DNA from: Vulcanimicrobiia bacterium
GTDB taxonomy: Bacteria; Vulcanimicrobiota; Vulcanimicrobiia; Vulcanimicrobiales; Vulcanimicrobiaceae
NCBI GenBank assembly: GCA_025934645.1
Contig: JAICWY010000002.1
Span: 1 to 64,000 of the forward strand
Length of the DNA stretch: 64,000 bases
Reading direction: 5' to 3'
The position numbers were made by a program, and so were the translations under genes. Every line of letters begins with the position of its first letter. Position 1 is the first letter of the stretch. Below are positions 42,118 to 51,175 of this stretch, piece by piece. The notes beneath the pieces were generated by a model that was given only the letters and a program-made list of their open reading frames with translations, ran no database searches and had not been told where the DNA came from.

Positions 42118-43704
42118 TTAATGCGACTTCGCGTAAGCCACCGCCGCCGCGGCGTCCACGCGACCGCAGCCTTGTTTCGAATCGCTGATATCCGTCGCGC
42201 TATTGCATAGGGCCGCCGCCACTTGTACCGGCGAGTATCCAGGACGTGCCGCAAGAATCAGCGAGACGACACCGGCAACGTGCGGCGTAGCTTGCGACGT
42301 GCCGGCGATCAAGATGCGGCAGTCTGCCGTAGCAGAGGACGACCCGTTGTCCGGCGTGCAGGTTCCTGGCTGAACCGCCGTGCTGGAATAAATATTTTCG
42401 ATCCAGTGCAGGTCGTCGTTGTCGCGCGAGCCGCTCGGATCGCCGCCCGGCGCGACCATGTAGCGTCCGCCGCTCGTTCCGGAAACGAAGTTCGAATACG
42501 TCGCGACCGCTTCTTTTGCAGGCGATACGGCATCGTCGAGCGTGGATGCGCCGACGGCAATGACGCCGGGATCGGCCGCGGGACAATCCAGCGCACTCTT
42601 CGACTCGTTGCCGGCCGCAGCGACGACCACGACACCCTTCGCGATTGCGTTCTCGATCGCTTGATACTCCGGATCGCTCGACGAACATGGACCCGTGGAG
42701 CCCAGGCTCAAGTTGATCACTTTCGCACCGTGCGCGACGGCATCGTTAATCGCGGATGCTTCATCGAACGTGTTCGACTCGCATTGCGCGCTGGTCGAGC
42801 CCTCGCAGCCGGCTGACGGATCCGTGGGGAAAATGCGATAGGCAAGCATTGGCGCGGAGAAGCCGGGACTTGCGAAACCGAGACCGTTGCCGGTATTCGC
42901 ATCCGCGATCCCCGCAACATCGGTGCCGTGCCCGTCGGTATCCGTGACGAACGGGCCACTGCTCTGCGAGGCGCTCGACGGATACGTCACGTAGCACTGC
43001 GTGCGCACGATCTTCCCACCACTGAGCTCGGGATGGTTTACGTCTACACCCGTATCGACGATCGCGATAGGCGCGCCCGTCACCGGAGCGCTCGAGGTCA
43101 CGTCGTTCCAAGCGGTGGACACGTGCATGACGTGCATATCCCATTGGCCCGGCTCGCTAGCCGACTCGTAATACGGCGCGCCCGGACCAAAGCCGATGTA
43201 GTATGGATCGTTCGAGCTGACGGTTTGCAGGTGCCGGTAGGAGATGCGCGAGACCGATTCAACGCCCTGCGCGGATCGCAGCTGCACCATCGCCGCATCG
43301 GTGCGCGATGGATCGACCGAGAGCACGCGCGTGCGTAGACCGAGCGCGTCAAACGTCAGGTCGGCCCGGCGCGAGGCGCCGAGCGTGCCGGCCGCGCGTT
43401 CCAGATCGCTCGTGCGCGCCGAAACTCGATACGTAACGGCGATAGCCCCCGGCACGAAACCCGGCAAGCCGCTCGCGCGCGGGGTCATGCGGCTGAACGT
43501 TGCCGTTCCGGCCGGCGCCGAAGCAAAGCTTTGCGCCGAACTTGCGCTCGACGGACACGAAAGCGATTGCGTCGATGGCGGAGAGCCGCCCGGGAACGGC
43601 GTCGGCGAGACTGTAGCGACGGGCGGCGTACCGCCTCCGCCTCCGCCGCCGCAAGCGGTAAGCGTGAACACGACAGCCAGGGCAGCCCAGAAGAGTCGAA
43701 TCAT
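42118..43704 (-). CDS. S8 subtilisin-family peptidase, lipoprotein
   Basis: IVDTGVD, DGHGTDVAGIADA, IAGTSQATPHVAGVV; LTACGGGGGGG. Confidence 0.93.
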   Translation of the reverse strand: MIRLFWAALAVVFTLTACGGGGGGGTPPVATVSPTPFPGGSPPSTQSLSCPSSASSAQSFASAPAGTATFSRMTPRASGLPGFVPGAIAVTYRVSARTSDLERAAGTLGASRRADLTFDALGLRTRVLSVDPSRTDAAMVQLRSAQGVESVSRISYRHLQTVSSNDPYYIGFGPGAPYYESASEPGQWDMHVMHVSTAWNDVTSSAPVTGAPIAIVDTGVDVNHPELSGGKIVRTQCYVTYPSSASQSSGPFVTDTDGHGTDVAGIADANTGNGLGFASPGFSAPMLAYRIFPTDPSAGCEGSTSAQCESNTFDEASAINDAVAHGAKVINLSLGSTGPCSSSDPEYQAIENAIAKGVVVVAAAGNESKSALDCPAADPGVIAVGASTLDDAVSPAKEAVATYSNFVSGTSGGRYMVAPGGDPSGSRDNDDLHWIENIYSSTAVQPGTCTPDNGSSSATADCRILIAGTSQATPHVAGVVSLILAARPGYSPVQVAAALCNSATDISDSKQGCGRVDAAAAVAYAKSH

Positions 43705-43783
43705 AGAAGCACGGTCCTTGTACCCGACTTTAAGCATCAGGTATGAAGAATACGTGATTTGCCGGGGGAGAGGTTCCCGGCGG

Positions 43784-45031
43784 CTATCGGCTCAGTTGCT
43801 TCCAGAGTAGCGTGAGTGCGGCTACCGTCGCGCGTGCTTGAATGGAATCACGATCCCCGGGCGGCATGGTGCGCTGCAGCGTTTTCTCTACGCCGTTCCC
43901 GCACACGGCGAACCACACCAGGCCGACGGGTTTCTCGGGCGTTCCGCCGGATGGTCCGGCAACGCCGGTCGTCGATATCCCGTAATCCGTTCCCAGGCGC
44001 TCGCGCACGCCGCGCGCCATTTCCAGCGCAGTCTCTTCGCTGACCGCGCCGAAACGCTGCAGCGTCTGCTCGCGCACGCCCAGCGTACGCGTCTTCACCG
44101 AATTATCGTACGCGACGACGCCTCCCAGAAAACTCTGCGAGGAGCCGGGCACGGATGTTAATGCGGCGGCTACGCGTCCGCCGGTGCACGATTCCGCGAC
44201 GGCGACGGTGTGATGCATGCGTTGCAGAAGCACGTGCACCGCGCCCGGCAGCGTGAGATCGTCTACACCGTAAATATGGCCTCCCAGCCGCTTTACGATC
44301 TCGTGTTCGACCGGCGCGATGAGCCGCTGCGCTTCTTCTTGGGATTGCGCTTTTGCCATGATCTTTACGTCGCACCGGAAATCGTGAGCCAACACCCCGA
44401 TCTTCGGATTCTCCATGGCGCGAAAAAGATCGTCGATGCGGTGATCGATCTCGGATTCCGCAATGCCGGCGGTATGCAGGATGCGCGTGTAGATCGCTGC
44501 ACCGAGCACGAAGCGTTGACGCAGCCACGGAATCACGCTATCCGCGAGCATCGGTTTCATTTCGCGCGGCACACCGGGCATCGACGCGATGAATTTGCCG
44601 TCGCGGCCCACGGCAATGTAGCCCGGCGCGCTTCCGTGCGGATTCGGCAGGACGAATGCGCCGCGCGGCATTAACGCTTGCTTCACGTTGTTCTCGCGCA
44701 TCTCGAAACCCAGACTCGCGAAACGCTCTTTCATTGCGGCGAGTGAGGGTTCGTGCATTTCGAGTTGCACGCCCAGCGCGTCGCACGCCGCCTCTTTCGT
44801 AAGATCGTCGACCGTCGGACCGAGACCGCCGGAGGTGATGACGCCGTCGGCGCGCTGCAGCGCCGCGCGCATCGCGGCCGCGATGCGTTCGCGGTTGTCT
44901 CCTGCAGCGTGAGTCGCGTACACGTCCAGTCCCGCTGCGGCAAGCGATGAGGCGATGTGCGGCGTGTTCGTATCGACGAGTTGCCCGAGCAGCAGCTCCG
45001 TGCCTATCGCCACGATCTCGACGCTAGGCAT
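43784..45031 (-). CDS. cinA: CinA-family protein (competence/damage-inducible, nicotinamide-nucleotide amidase)
   Basis: EIVAIGTELLLGQLVDTNT, AVAESCTGGRVAAALTSVPGSS. Confidence 0.95.
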   Translation of the reverse strand: MPSVEIVAIGTELLLGQLVDTNTPHIASSLAAAGLDVYATHAAGDNRERIAAAMRAALQRADGVITSGGLGPTVDDLTKEAACDALGVQLEMHEPSLAAMKERFASLGFEMRENNVKQALMPRGAFVLPNPHGSAPGYIAVGRDGKFIASMPGVPREMKPMLADSVIPWLRQRFVLGAAIYTRILHTAGIAESEIDHRIDDLFRAMENPKIGVLAHDFRCDVKIMAKAQSQEEAQRLIAPVEHEIVKRLGGHIYGVDDLTLPGAVHVLLQRMHHTVAVAESCTGGRVAAALTSVPGSSQSFLGGVVAYDNSVKTRTLGVREQTLQRFGAVSEETALEMARGVRERLGTDYGISTTGVAGPSGGTPEKPVGLVWFAVCGNGVEKTLQRTMPPGDRDSIQARATVAALTLLWKQLSR

Positions 45032-45032
45032 C

Positions 45033-45884
45033 TTAGAAATCCACGGGGCGTAAGTAAAATTCGTTGATTGCCGTGTTCGTCAGCATGGCGGTGGTCGGAA
45101 GATGCCGCTTCCAATGTGTGCCGTCCAGGCGCCGGCGCACCAAGCGCACGTCGTGCTCCGTGAAGCCGCGTTCGGCGAGCTGCTCGTTGGAATAGCCTTC
45201 CAGCATGTGCGAGAGAATCGCATCGGCCCTCGCGTAGGTGATGCCGAGATCCGATTCGTCGGTCTGATCCGCTTCCAGATCTGCGCTGGGTGCTTTCTCG
45301 ATGAGTTCGCGCGGAACGCCGAGATACCGCGCGAGCTCCCATACCTGCGATTTGTAGAGATCGCCGATGGGATTGATCGGCGGCGTGTCGTCGGCGTGCC
45401 ACGTAAAATAGCCGAGCAGCCGTTCCGTCTTATTGCCCGTTCCGACCGGCAGCGCGGCGTATTTTGCAGATTGATCGAAAAGCACGACCATCCGCACGCG
45501 CGCCATGACGTTGCCGCGGCGCCGCGCGTCGGCTTCCGGTTCCAATTGCAGATATCCGTCGACAGCGCCCGTAATCTCCACCGTGTGTTGGTGGATGCCC
45601 AGCGCATCCGTTACGAGTTGCGCGTCGGCCAAGCTTGCAGGGCTGGAATGCTTGTACGGCATCCGGATGGCGTGCACGTTTTCCGGACCGAGGGCACGCG
45701 CGCATAAAAACGCCGTGACCGCGGAATCGACGCCGCCGGAGAGTCCGATCACCGCTTTTGCGACCGAACGGCGCGCGCGCATTTCGTCTTGCAGAAAAGC
45801 GACGAGCCAATCGGCCGTTACTGCGGGATTGATCGTGGGCGGCTGCGTGAAGGGACCGGTGCCGGCCTCAATGACCGGAAGCAT
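45033..45884 (-). CDS. nadE: NAD synthetase (synthetase domain only)
   Basis: VIGLSGGVDSAVTAFL, GTGNKTERLLGYFTWHAD. Confidence 0.93.
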   Translation of the reverse strand: MLPVIEAGTGPFTQPPTINPAVTADWLVAFLQDEMRARRSVAKAVIGLSGGVDSAVTAFLCARALGPENVHAIRMPYKHSSPASLADAQLVTDALGIHQHTVEITGAVDGYLQLEPEADARRRGNVMARVRMVVLFDQSAKYAALPVGTGNKTERLLGYFTWHADDTPPINPIGDLYKSQVWELARYLGVPRELIEKAPSADLEADQTDESDLGITYARADAILSHMLEGYSNEQLAERGFTEHDVRLVRRRLDGTHWKRHLPTTAMLTNTAINEFYLRPVDF

Positions 45885-46800
45885 GAAGTCCTCGCGGCAG
45901 CGGTAATTCTTCGTCGAGCAGCAGATCCGGAAGAACGGCGCCCAAATCGCCCAGGAGCGGCAGCGTCGCGCGCGCCAAGTCGATTTCGCGCATGTCCAGC
46001 GTCGCGCGCACGATGTGCGCCCCGAGCGCCGGCGCTTGCACAATGGTGCGGCCGCGCGGACCGACGACCCGCGAACTGCCGGTCATGCCTTTTCCGCCTT
46101 CGAATCCCGCCAGGCCCGCATACAACAAATACACGCCGTGCTCGGCGGCTGTGGCGTGGAGAATCTCGCGCCAGCGCGCGATGCTGCCGAGTTCGTCGTC
46201 TTCTTCGATGCCGCGCCCAGGAGCAGCGCTCGGGACGATCAGCACGCGCGCGCCTTTCACCGCGGCGATCGTCGGCATGATCGCATGCCACACGTCTTCG
46301 CAGATGAGCAGCGCCATGGTTCCGAAGCGCGTCTCGAAGGTTTGCAGACGGCGTCCGCGCGAGAGGAAGCGCTCTTCGTCGAAAACGCCGTACGTGGGCA
46401 AGAACATCTTGCGGTGCACGTGGCGCACGCAGTGCTTCCCGTGCTCGACTTCAACGTACACCGCGCTGTTGTAATACGTGCCGCCCGCGTTCTCGAAAAA
46501 GCCGCACGCGATGTCGACGGTTGCGCCACCGGCCGCTTCGTGCCACGTGCGCGCGAGATCCGCCGCAAAACGCCGCGCGTCAAGCGCGAGCTCGTACACG
46601 GCACCCTCGAGAAAATAGCCCGTCAGCGCGGCTTCCGGAAGAATGACGAGATCGGGGGCGGGCTGGGCTGCCGTGAGCTGCGCGAAAACCTCGCCCAGCT
46701 CGCGTAGATTCTCTTCGTACCGTCCCTTGCGCGGTTTGCTTTGGACGATCGCGACGCGCAGGGGCGCTGCGCGATGATCCAGATTAACCGGCGGTTCCAC
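45868..46800 (-). CDS. nitrilase/carbon-nitrogen hydrolase, probable separate glutaminase subunit for NadE
   Basis: LPEAALTGY (Glu), HRKMFLPTYGVFDE (Lys), LICEDVWH (Cys); 17-bp overlap with nadE. Confidence 0.88.
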   Translation of the reverse strand: MEPPVNLDHRAAPLRVAIVQSKPRKGRYEENLRELGEVFAQLTAAQPAPDLVILPEAALTGYFLEGAVYELALDARRFAADLARTWHEAAGGATVDIACGFFENAGGTYYNSAVYVEVEHGKHCVRHVHRKMFLPTYGVFDEERFLSRGRRLQTFETRFGTMALLICEDVWHAIMPTIAAVKGARVLIVPSAAPGRGIEEDDELGSIARWREILHATAAEHGVYLLYAGLAGFEGGKGMTGSSRVVGPRGRTIVQAPALGAHIVRATLDMREIDLARATLPLLGDLGAVLPDLLLDEELPLPRGLHASGH

Positions 46801-48220
46801 CTAACGCGACTTCGGGCTCGATCGTACCCGGACCCGCCACGTGGAGCTTGGCAGCGCATTCCTCGGCGGGATACGTCCAAATCTCCGCCATGGTCGGGTG
46901 CAAATGCGGAATCAGCATAAACTCTTGCACCGTCGCGCCGTATCGCATCGCGACGATCATCTCGTGAATCAGATCCGAGCCGTGCGAACCCAGAATCGCC
47001 GCGCCGAGAATCTTGCCGCTCCGCGCGTCGGCCATGATCTTCACGAAGCCCTTGGTTTTGTTCAGGCACTCCGCTTTGCCGTGCTCGGCGAAATCGTAGG
47101 TGCCCTTCACGTAGGCGACGCCTTTGGCTTGCAGTTCGCGCTCGGTTTCGCCGGCGATTGCGACCTGCGGATCGCTGAAGACGGTGTGCGCTTTCTGCAG
47201 TGAGTAATCGGCTTTCTCATGCGTGCCGAGAATCGCGTTGCGCGCCGCGATCTCGCCTTCGTAGATCGCGACATGCACGAGCATGTGTTTGCCCGCGACG
47301 TCGCCGATCGCAAAAAAGCCGTCTTGGCACGTGCGCATCGTTTCGTCCGTTTCGATGCCCGTGATGTGGTGGCAATCGACGCCGGCCTTTTCGAGATCCA
47401 GCCCGTCGATGTTCGGCACGCGGCCCAAACAGTAGAGCAGCTCGTCGGTTTCGAGTTCGCCTTCGACGCCGTTGCGCACGATGTGCACGATCTTCTTCCC
47501 GCCGCGTTTGCTCACGCGCACGATCTGCGTCTCGGTGTGCACGTCGATGCCTTCTTCGCGGTAATAATCGGTGAGCGCGTTGCCGATATCGTGGTCTTCG
47601 CCGGAGAGCAGGTGACGGCTGCGCAGCACGATGCTCGTCTTCACACCCATGCGCGAGAAGAACTGACCCAGCTCGCAACCGATGTATCCGCCGCCGAGCA
47701 CGATGAGAGACTTCGGCAGCTCTTGGATTTCGAGCGCCGCGTCGCTGTCGATGTAGCCGGCGTCGTCCAGGCCGTGCACCGCGTGCGAGGGTGCGACGAC
47801 GCTGCCGGTCGCGATGATGAACTTGGGACTCTCGAGGATCGTGTCGTCGCCGACTTGCAATTCCCGCGGCGAGAGAAAGCGCGCCTTGCCCATGTAGAGC
47901 GGGAACTTTTCGATGCCCTCGATGCGGTAGTCGGCAAAGCCGCGAATCAGGCGCGCTTTACGGCGCATGATGTGCCCGAAATCGATTGAGATCTCACCGG
48001 CGTGCACGCCGAGTTCCGCCGCCTCGCGCATATCCTGAACAGCGTCGCTGACCGCGATGAGCGCTTTACTGGGCATGCAGCCCCGCAGAATGCAAAGGCC
48101 GCCGAGCGGCCCCTGGTCCACCAGCGCCACATCGGCGCCTAAATCGTGGGCGGTTCGCGCGGCGGCGTACCCGCCGGAGCCTGCGCCCAGGATGACAAGG
48201 TCGTGCTTTTTCCGGATCAT
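46784..48220 (-). CDS. dihydrolipoamide dehydrogenase-like pyridine nucleotide-disulfide oxidoreductase
   Basis: LVILGAGSGGYAAA, GGLCILRGCMPSKALI redox CxxxxxC-type, C-terminal HLHPTMAEIW. Confidence 0.9.
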   Translation of the reverse strand: MIRKKHDLVILGAGSGGYAAARTAHDLGADVALVDQGPLGGLCILRGCMPSKALIAVSDAVQDMREAAELGVHAGEISIDFGHIMRRKARLIRGFADYRIEGIEKFPLYMGKARFLSPRELQVGDDTILESPKFIIATGSVVAPSHAVHGLDDAGYIDSDAALEIQELPKSLIVLGGGYIGCELGQFFSRMGVKTSIVLRSRHLLSGEDHDIGNALTDYYREEGIDVHTETQIVRVSKRGGKKIVHIVRNGVEGELETDELLYCLGRVPNIDGLDLEKAGVDCHHITGIETDETMRTCQDGFFAIGDVAGKHMLVHVAIYEGEIAARNAILGTHEKADYSLQKAHTVFSDPQVAIAGETERELQAKGVAYVKGTYDFAEHGKAECLNKTKGFVKIMADARSGKILGAAILGSHGSDLIHEMIVAMRYGATVQEFMLIPHLHPTMAEIWTYPAEECAAKLHVAGPGTIEPEVALGGTAG

Positions 48221-49203
48221 TGCCCTATAGACACGGGGCGGGCGCTCAAACGATGCACCGACTCGATGAACCGCACGGTGCCGTCGGAGTGCATGACGAT
48301 CGAGTGCGTGCGCGCGTTGTTGCCGAAGAACCGCACGCCGCGCGTCAAGTCGCCGTCCGTGATGCCCGTCGCGCAAAAGACGACGTCTTTGCCTTTGACG
48401 AGATCGTCGATCGTGAGCAGGCGATCCGCGGAACCGAAACCCATTGCTTTGGCGCGTTCCACTTCTTCATCGTTGCGGAACTCGAGTTTTCCCATGAAGT
48501 TGCCGCCCAGGCATTTGAGCGCGGCCGCAGCGAGCACGCCCTCGGGCGCGCCGCCGGTGCCCATCGCTACGTGGATGCCGGTACCTTGCACCGCCGTCGC
48601 GATGCATGCGTCCACGTCGCCGTCGGAGATCAATTTGATGCGCGCGCCGGCTTCGCGGCATTCTTTGACGATCTGCGCGTGACGCGGGCGATCCAGTATG
48701 ACGACGGTCACCTCGTTGATCGGCTTTTCGAGGGCGTTCGCCACGGCTTCCAGATTGTCGCGCACGGGCGCGTCGATGTGGACGTAAGGCGCGGCCTTCG
48801 GGCCGACGGCGAGTTTCTTCATATAGGTGTCCGGCGCGTTGAGCAATCCGCCGCGCTCGGAGATCGCCATGACGGCGATGGAGTTGGGCAGGCCGTTGGC
48901 GACCAGATTCGTGCCTTCGACGGGATCGACGGCGATGTCGACCTCGAAGCCTCCGCGGCCGAGCTCCTCACCGATGAACAGCATCGGCGCCTCGTCGCGC
49001 TCACCTTCCCCGATGACGATGCGCCCGGAGATCTCCATTGCATTGAGCGCGTCGCGCATGCGTTCGACGGCGGCTCCATCGGCGGTGTCGCGCTCGCCGC
49101 GGCCCATCCAACGCGAGGCTGCGAGCGCCGCGTTTTCGGTCACCTTTACGAAATCCAACGTATTGACCGGACTGGTTGCCGTGCGTGCAATCATCGTCGT
49201 CAT
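48217..49203 (-). CDS. glpX: class II fructose-1,6-bisphosphatase
   Basis: GEGERDEAPMLFIGEELG, AVDPVEGTNL, GTGGAPEGVLAAAALKCLGG. Confidence 0.95.
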   Translation of the reverse strand: MTTMIARTATSPVNTLDFVKVTENAALAASRWMGRGERDTADGAAVERMRDALNAMEISGRIVIGEGERDEAPMLFIGEELGRGGFEVDIAVDPVEGTNLVANGLPNSIAVMAISERGGLLNAPDTYMKKLAVGPKAAPYVHIDAPVRDNLEAVANALEKPINEVTVVILDRPRHAQIVKECREAGARIKLISDGDVDACIATAVQGTGIHVAMGTGGAPEGVLAAAALKCLGGNFMGKLEFRNDEEVERAKAMGFGSADRLLTIDDLVKGKDVVFCATGITDGDLTRGVRFFGNNARTHSIVMHSDGTVRFIESVHRLSARPVSIGQ

Positions 49204-49254
49204 GGCCCTCTGGCTACAAGGAAGGCGGAACGATTCCTTTAACTCGTTCTCCCC

Positions 49255-50784
49255 GTGTCCGCCCATTTCGAAGAGACCCGCTCGACCGCGCGCGTTCAAC
49301 TCGCGGCATCGTTCGATACACTCGTTGCCGCCGGCTGGGGCCCGCTCGCCGCGGTGCTTGCCGCAGGCGCGACGCTCGGATTTTTCGCGTGGTACGGCTT
49401 GCTCGTACCCACCCACGACGCTTCACTCATCGCGGCGGGACTGCCGCTCTTCGTCTTTGCCGCCGCGCTGCTGGTCGTATGGGCGTGGGCGGCATACTCG
49501 CGCTATTTCGCCGCGCGCGCAGGCGTGCGTCTTCAGCGCTCGATGCAGTACGACGCCATATCGTGGATGCCGTTTGTGCTGCTGTGGCTCTCGTTCGTGC
49601 TTCCGATTTGGTTCACGCACGGCGGCGTGCGGCTCTTCATCTACTGCTGCGCGTTGTTTATCGTAAGCAAGCTCGCAGTCGCGGTGCGCTTCAACGAAAC
49701 CGTGCGCGACGTCATGGTCGATTTCGTCGTCACGCGCTTCGCAATCATCGTCATCGCGGAACTTGCGGCGGTCATTATCGGTCAGCGGGCCGGCACGCAC
49801 GTGCAAGAATCCAGCCACGTCCTGCTTGCGGTATGGGGCCGCTGGGATGCGGTGCACTATTTGGACATCGCGACCATCGGTTACCACGGAACCGACATGG
49901 CGTTCTTTCCCCTCTACCCGCTGCTGATCGCCGGGCTGGGTTTACTGATCGGCAATCACCTGATCGCGGGCCTGGTCGTCTCAAACGTGGCGCTCTTCTT
50001 CGGCCTGCTGTATCTGTACAAGCTCGTCGAACACGAATTCGACCGCACCGTCGCGCGCCGCGCAATCTTCTATATCTCGATCTTTCCGACGGCGATCTTC
50101 TTCTCGGCCGTCTACACGGAATCGCTGTTCTTCTTTTTGACGGTCGCCTCGTTTTACTACATGCGCGAGCGCCGCTGGTGGATGGCGGGCATCGTCGGCT
50201 TCTTCGCCGCCATGACGCGCGTCGAAGGCGTATTGCTGATCGTGCCGTTTGCTATCGAATGGTTCGTCGCGTACCGCGAGAATCTCACCACCGGCATCCG
50301 CAGCCTGCTGCCGATCGTCGTCATTCCCGTAGGCCTGGCGCTCTACATGGGCTACCTGTGGGTGCTCAACGGCGATCCGCTCTACTTCTCGCACGTGCAG
50401 ATCCATTGGAACCGCCATTTCGCGGCGCCGTGGACCGCAGTCATCAACGCGTTCCACAAGATCTCGACCGCGACGTCGCCGCAGACGCAGGCCAATCAAA
50501 CGCTCGAGCTCGTCTTCACGGCGCTGATGATTGGCGTGCTTATCGGCGGTTGGCGCCGGCTCAAACCCTCGTACATCGCGTATTTGGCGCTCTCGATTCT
50601 CGTGCCGATGTCGACCTCGAGCCTGATGAGCATGCCGCGCTTCGCGCTCGTGCTCTTCCCGATGTTCGCGATTCTGGCGCTGTGGGGCAAGAGACCGTCG
50701 GTCAACAACGCAATCGTCGCATTCTCGCTTCCGCTCCTGGGACTGTTCACCGTTCTCTTCGCAGATTGGTACTGGGTTGCATAA
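49255..50784 (+). CDS. PIG-V/mannosyltransferase-like integral membrane glycosyltransferase
   Basis: Multiple TM; WGRWDAVHYLDIATIGYHGTDMAFFPLYPLL, SIFPTAIFFSAVYTESLFFF; first ORF codon is GTG. Confidence 0.8.
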   Translation: MSAHFEETRSTARVQLAASFDTLVAAGWGPLAAVLAAGATLGFFAWYGLLVPTHDASLIAAGLPLFVFAAALLVVWAWAAYSRYFAARAGVRLQRSMQYDAISWMPFVLLWLSFVLPIWFTHGGVRLFIYCCALFIVSKLAVAVRFNETVRDVMVDFVVTRFAIIVIAELAAVIIGQRAGTHVQESSHVLLAVWGRWDAVHYLDIATIGYHGTDMAFFPLYPLLIAGLGLLIGNHLIAGLVVSNVALFFGLLYLYKLVEHEFDRTVARRAIFYISIFPTAIFFSAVYTESLFFFLTVASFYYMRERRWWMAGIVGFFAAMTRVEGVLLIVPFAIEWFVAYRENLTTGIRSLLPIVVIPVGLALYMGYLWVLNGDPLYFSHVQIHWNRHFAAPWTAVINAFHKISTATSPQTQANQTLELVFTALMIGVLIGGWRRLKPSYIAYLALSILVPMSTSSLMSMPRFALVLFPMFAILALWGKRPSVNNAIVAFSLPLLGLFTVLFADWYWVA

Positions 50785-51175
50785 CGTCACGCAACGCCGG
50801 GGCATCCGGCAGTTCGTCAAATTCGGCATCGTCGGCGCGACGGGACTGGTCGTCAACTTCGTCATCACGCACGGCATACAAAAAGGCTCGCCGAATTTTC
50901 CCTGGGCCGGCGACTTCGCTATCGGCTTCATGGCCGGCGGCGTCTCGAACTGGTATCTCAACCGCGTGTGGACGTTCCGTTCCAGCGCGAACGCCGCGGT
51001 CGAGAGCCTTCAGTTTTTGACCGTCTCCGCAATCTCGCTCGGGGTGGGCGAGATTTTCTACTGGTGGCGGCCGTTCGGCAATCACTTCTCGTTCACGTGG
51101 GCTGCCGCGACGGGCGCCGGCATCTTCGTCAACTTCTTTTTGAACAAGTATTGGACGTTCAAAAACGCAGCCTGA
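50777..51175 (+). CDS. GtrA-family membrane protein
   Basis: RQFVKFGIVGATGLVVNF, SNWYLNRVWTFR, NKYWTFKN. Confidence 0.9.
   Translation: MHNVTQRRGIRQFVKFGIVGATGLVVNFVITHGIQKGSPNFPWAGDFAIGFMAGGVSNWYLNRVWTFRSSANAAVESLQFLTVSAISLGVGEIFYWWRPFGNHFSFTWAAATGAGIFVNFFLNKYWTFKNAA

Noticed and set aside
43761-43781. GCCGGG...CCCGGC hairpin downstream of cinA as terminator
   Set aside because: No T-tract after the stem on the minus strand; too weak to call
49176-51020. 614-aa plus-strand ORF
   Set aside because: Out-of-frame shadow of the PIG-V-like gene; Arg-rich with no domain
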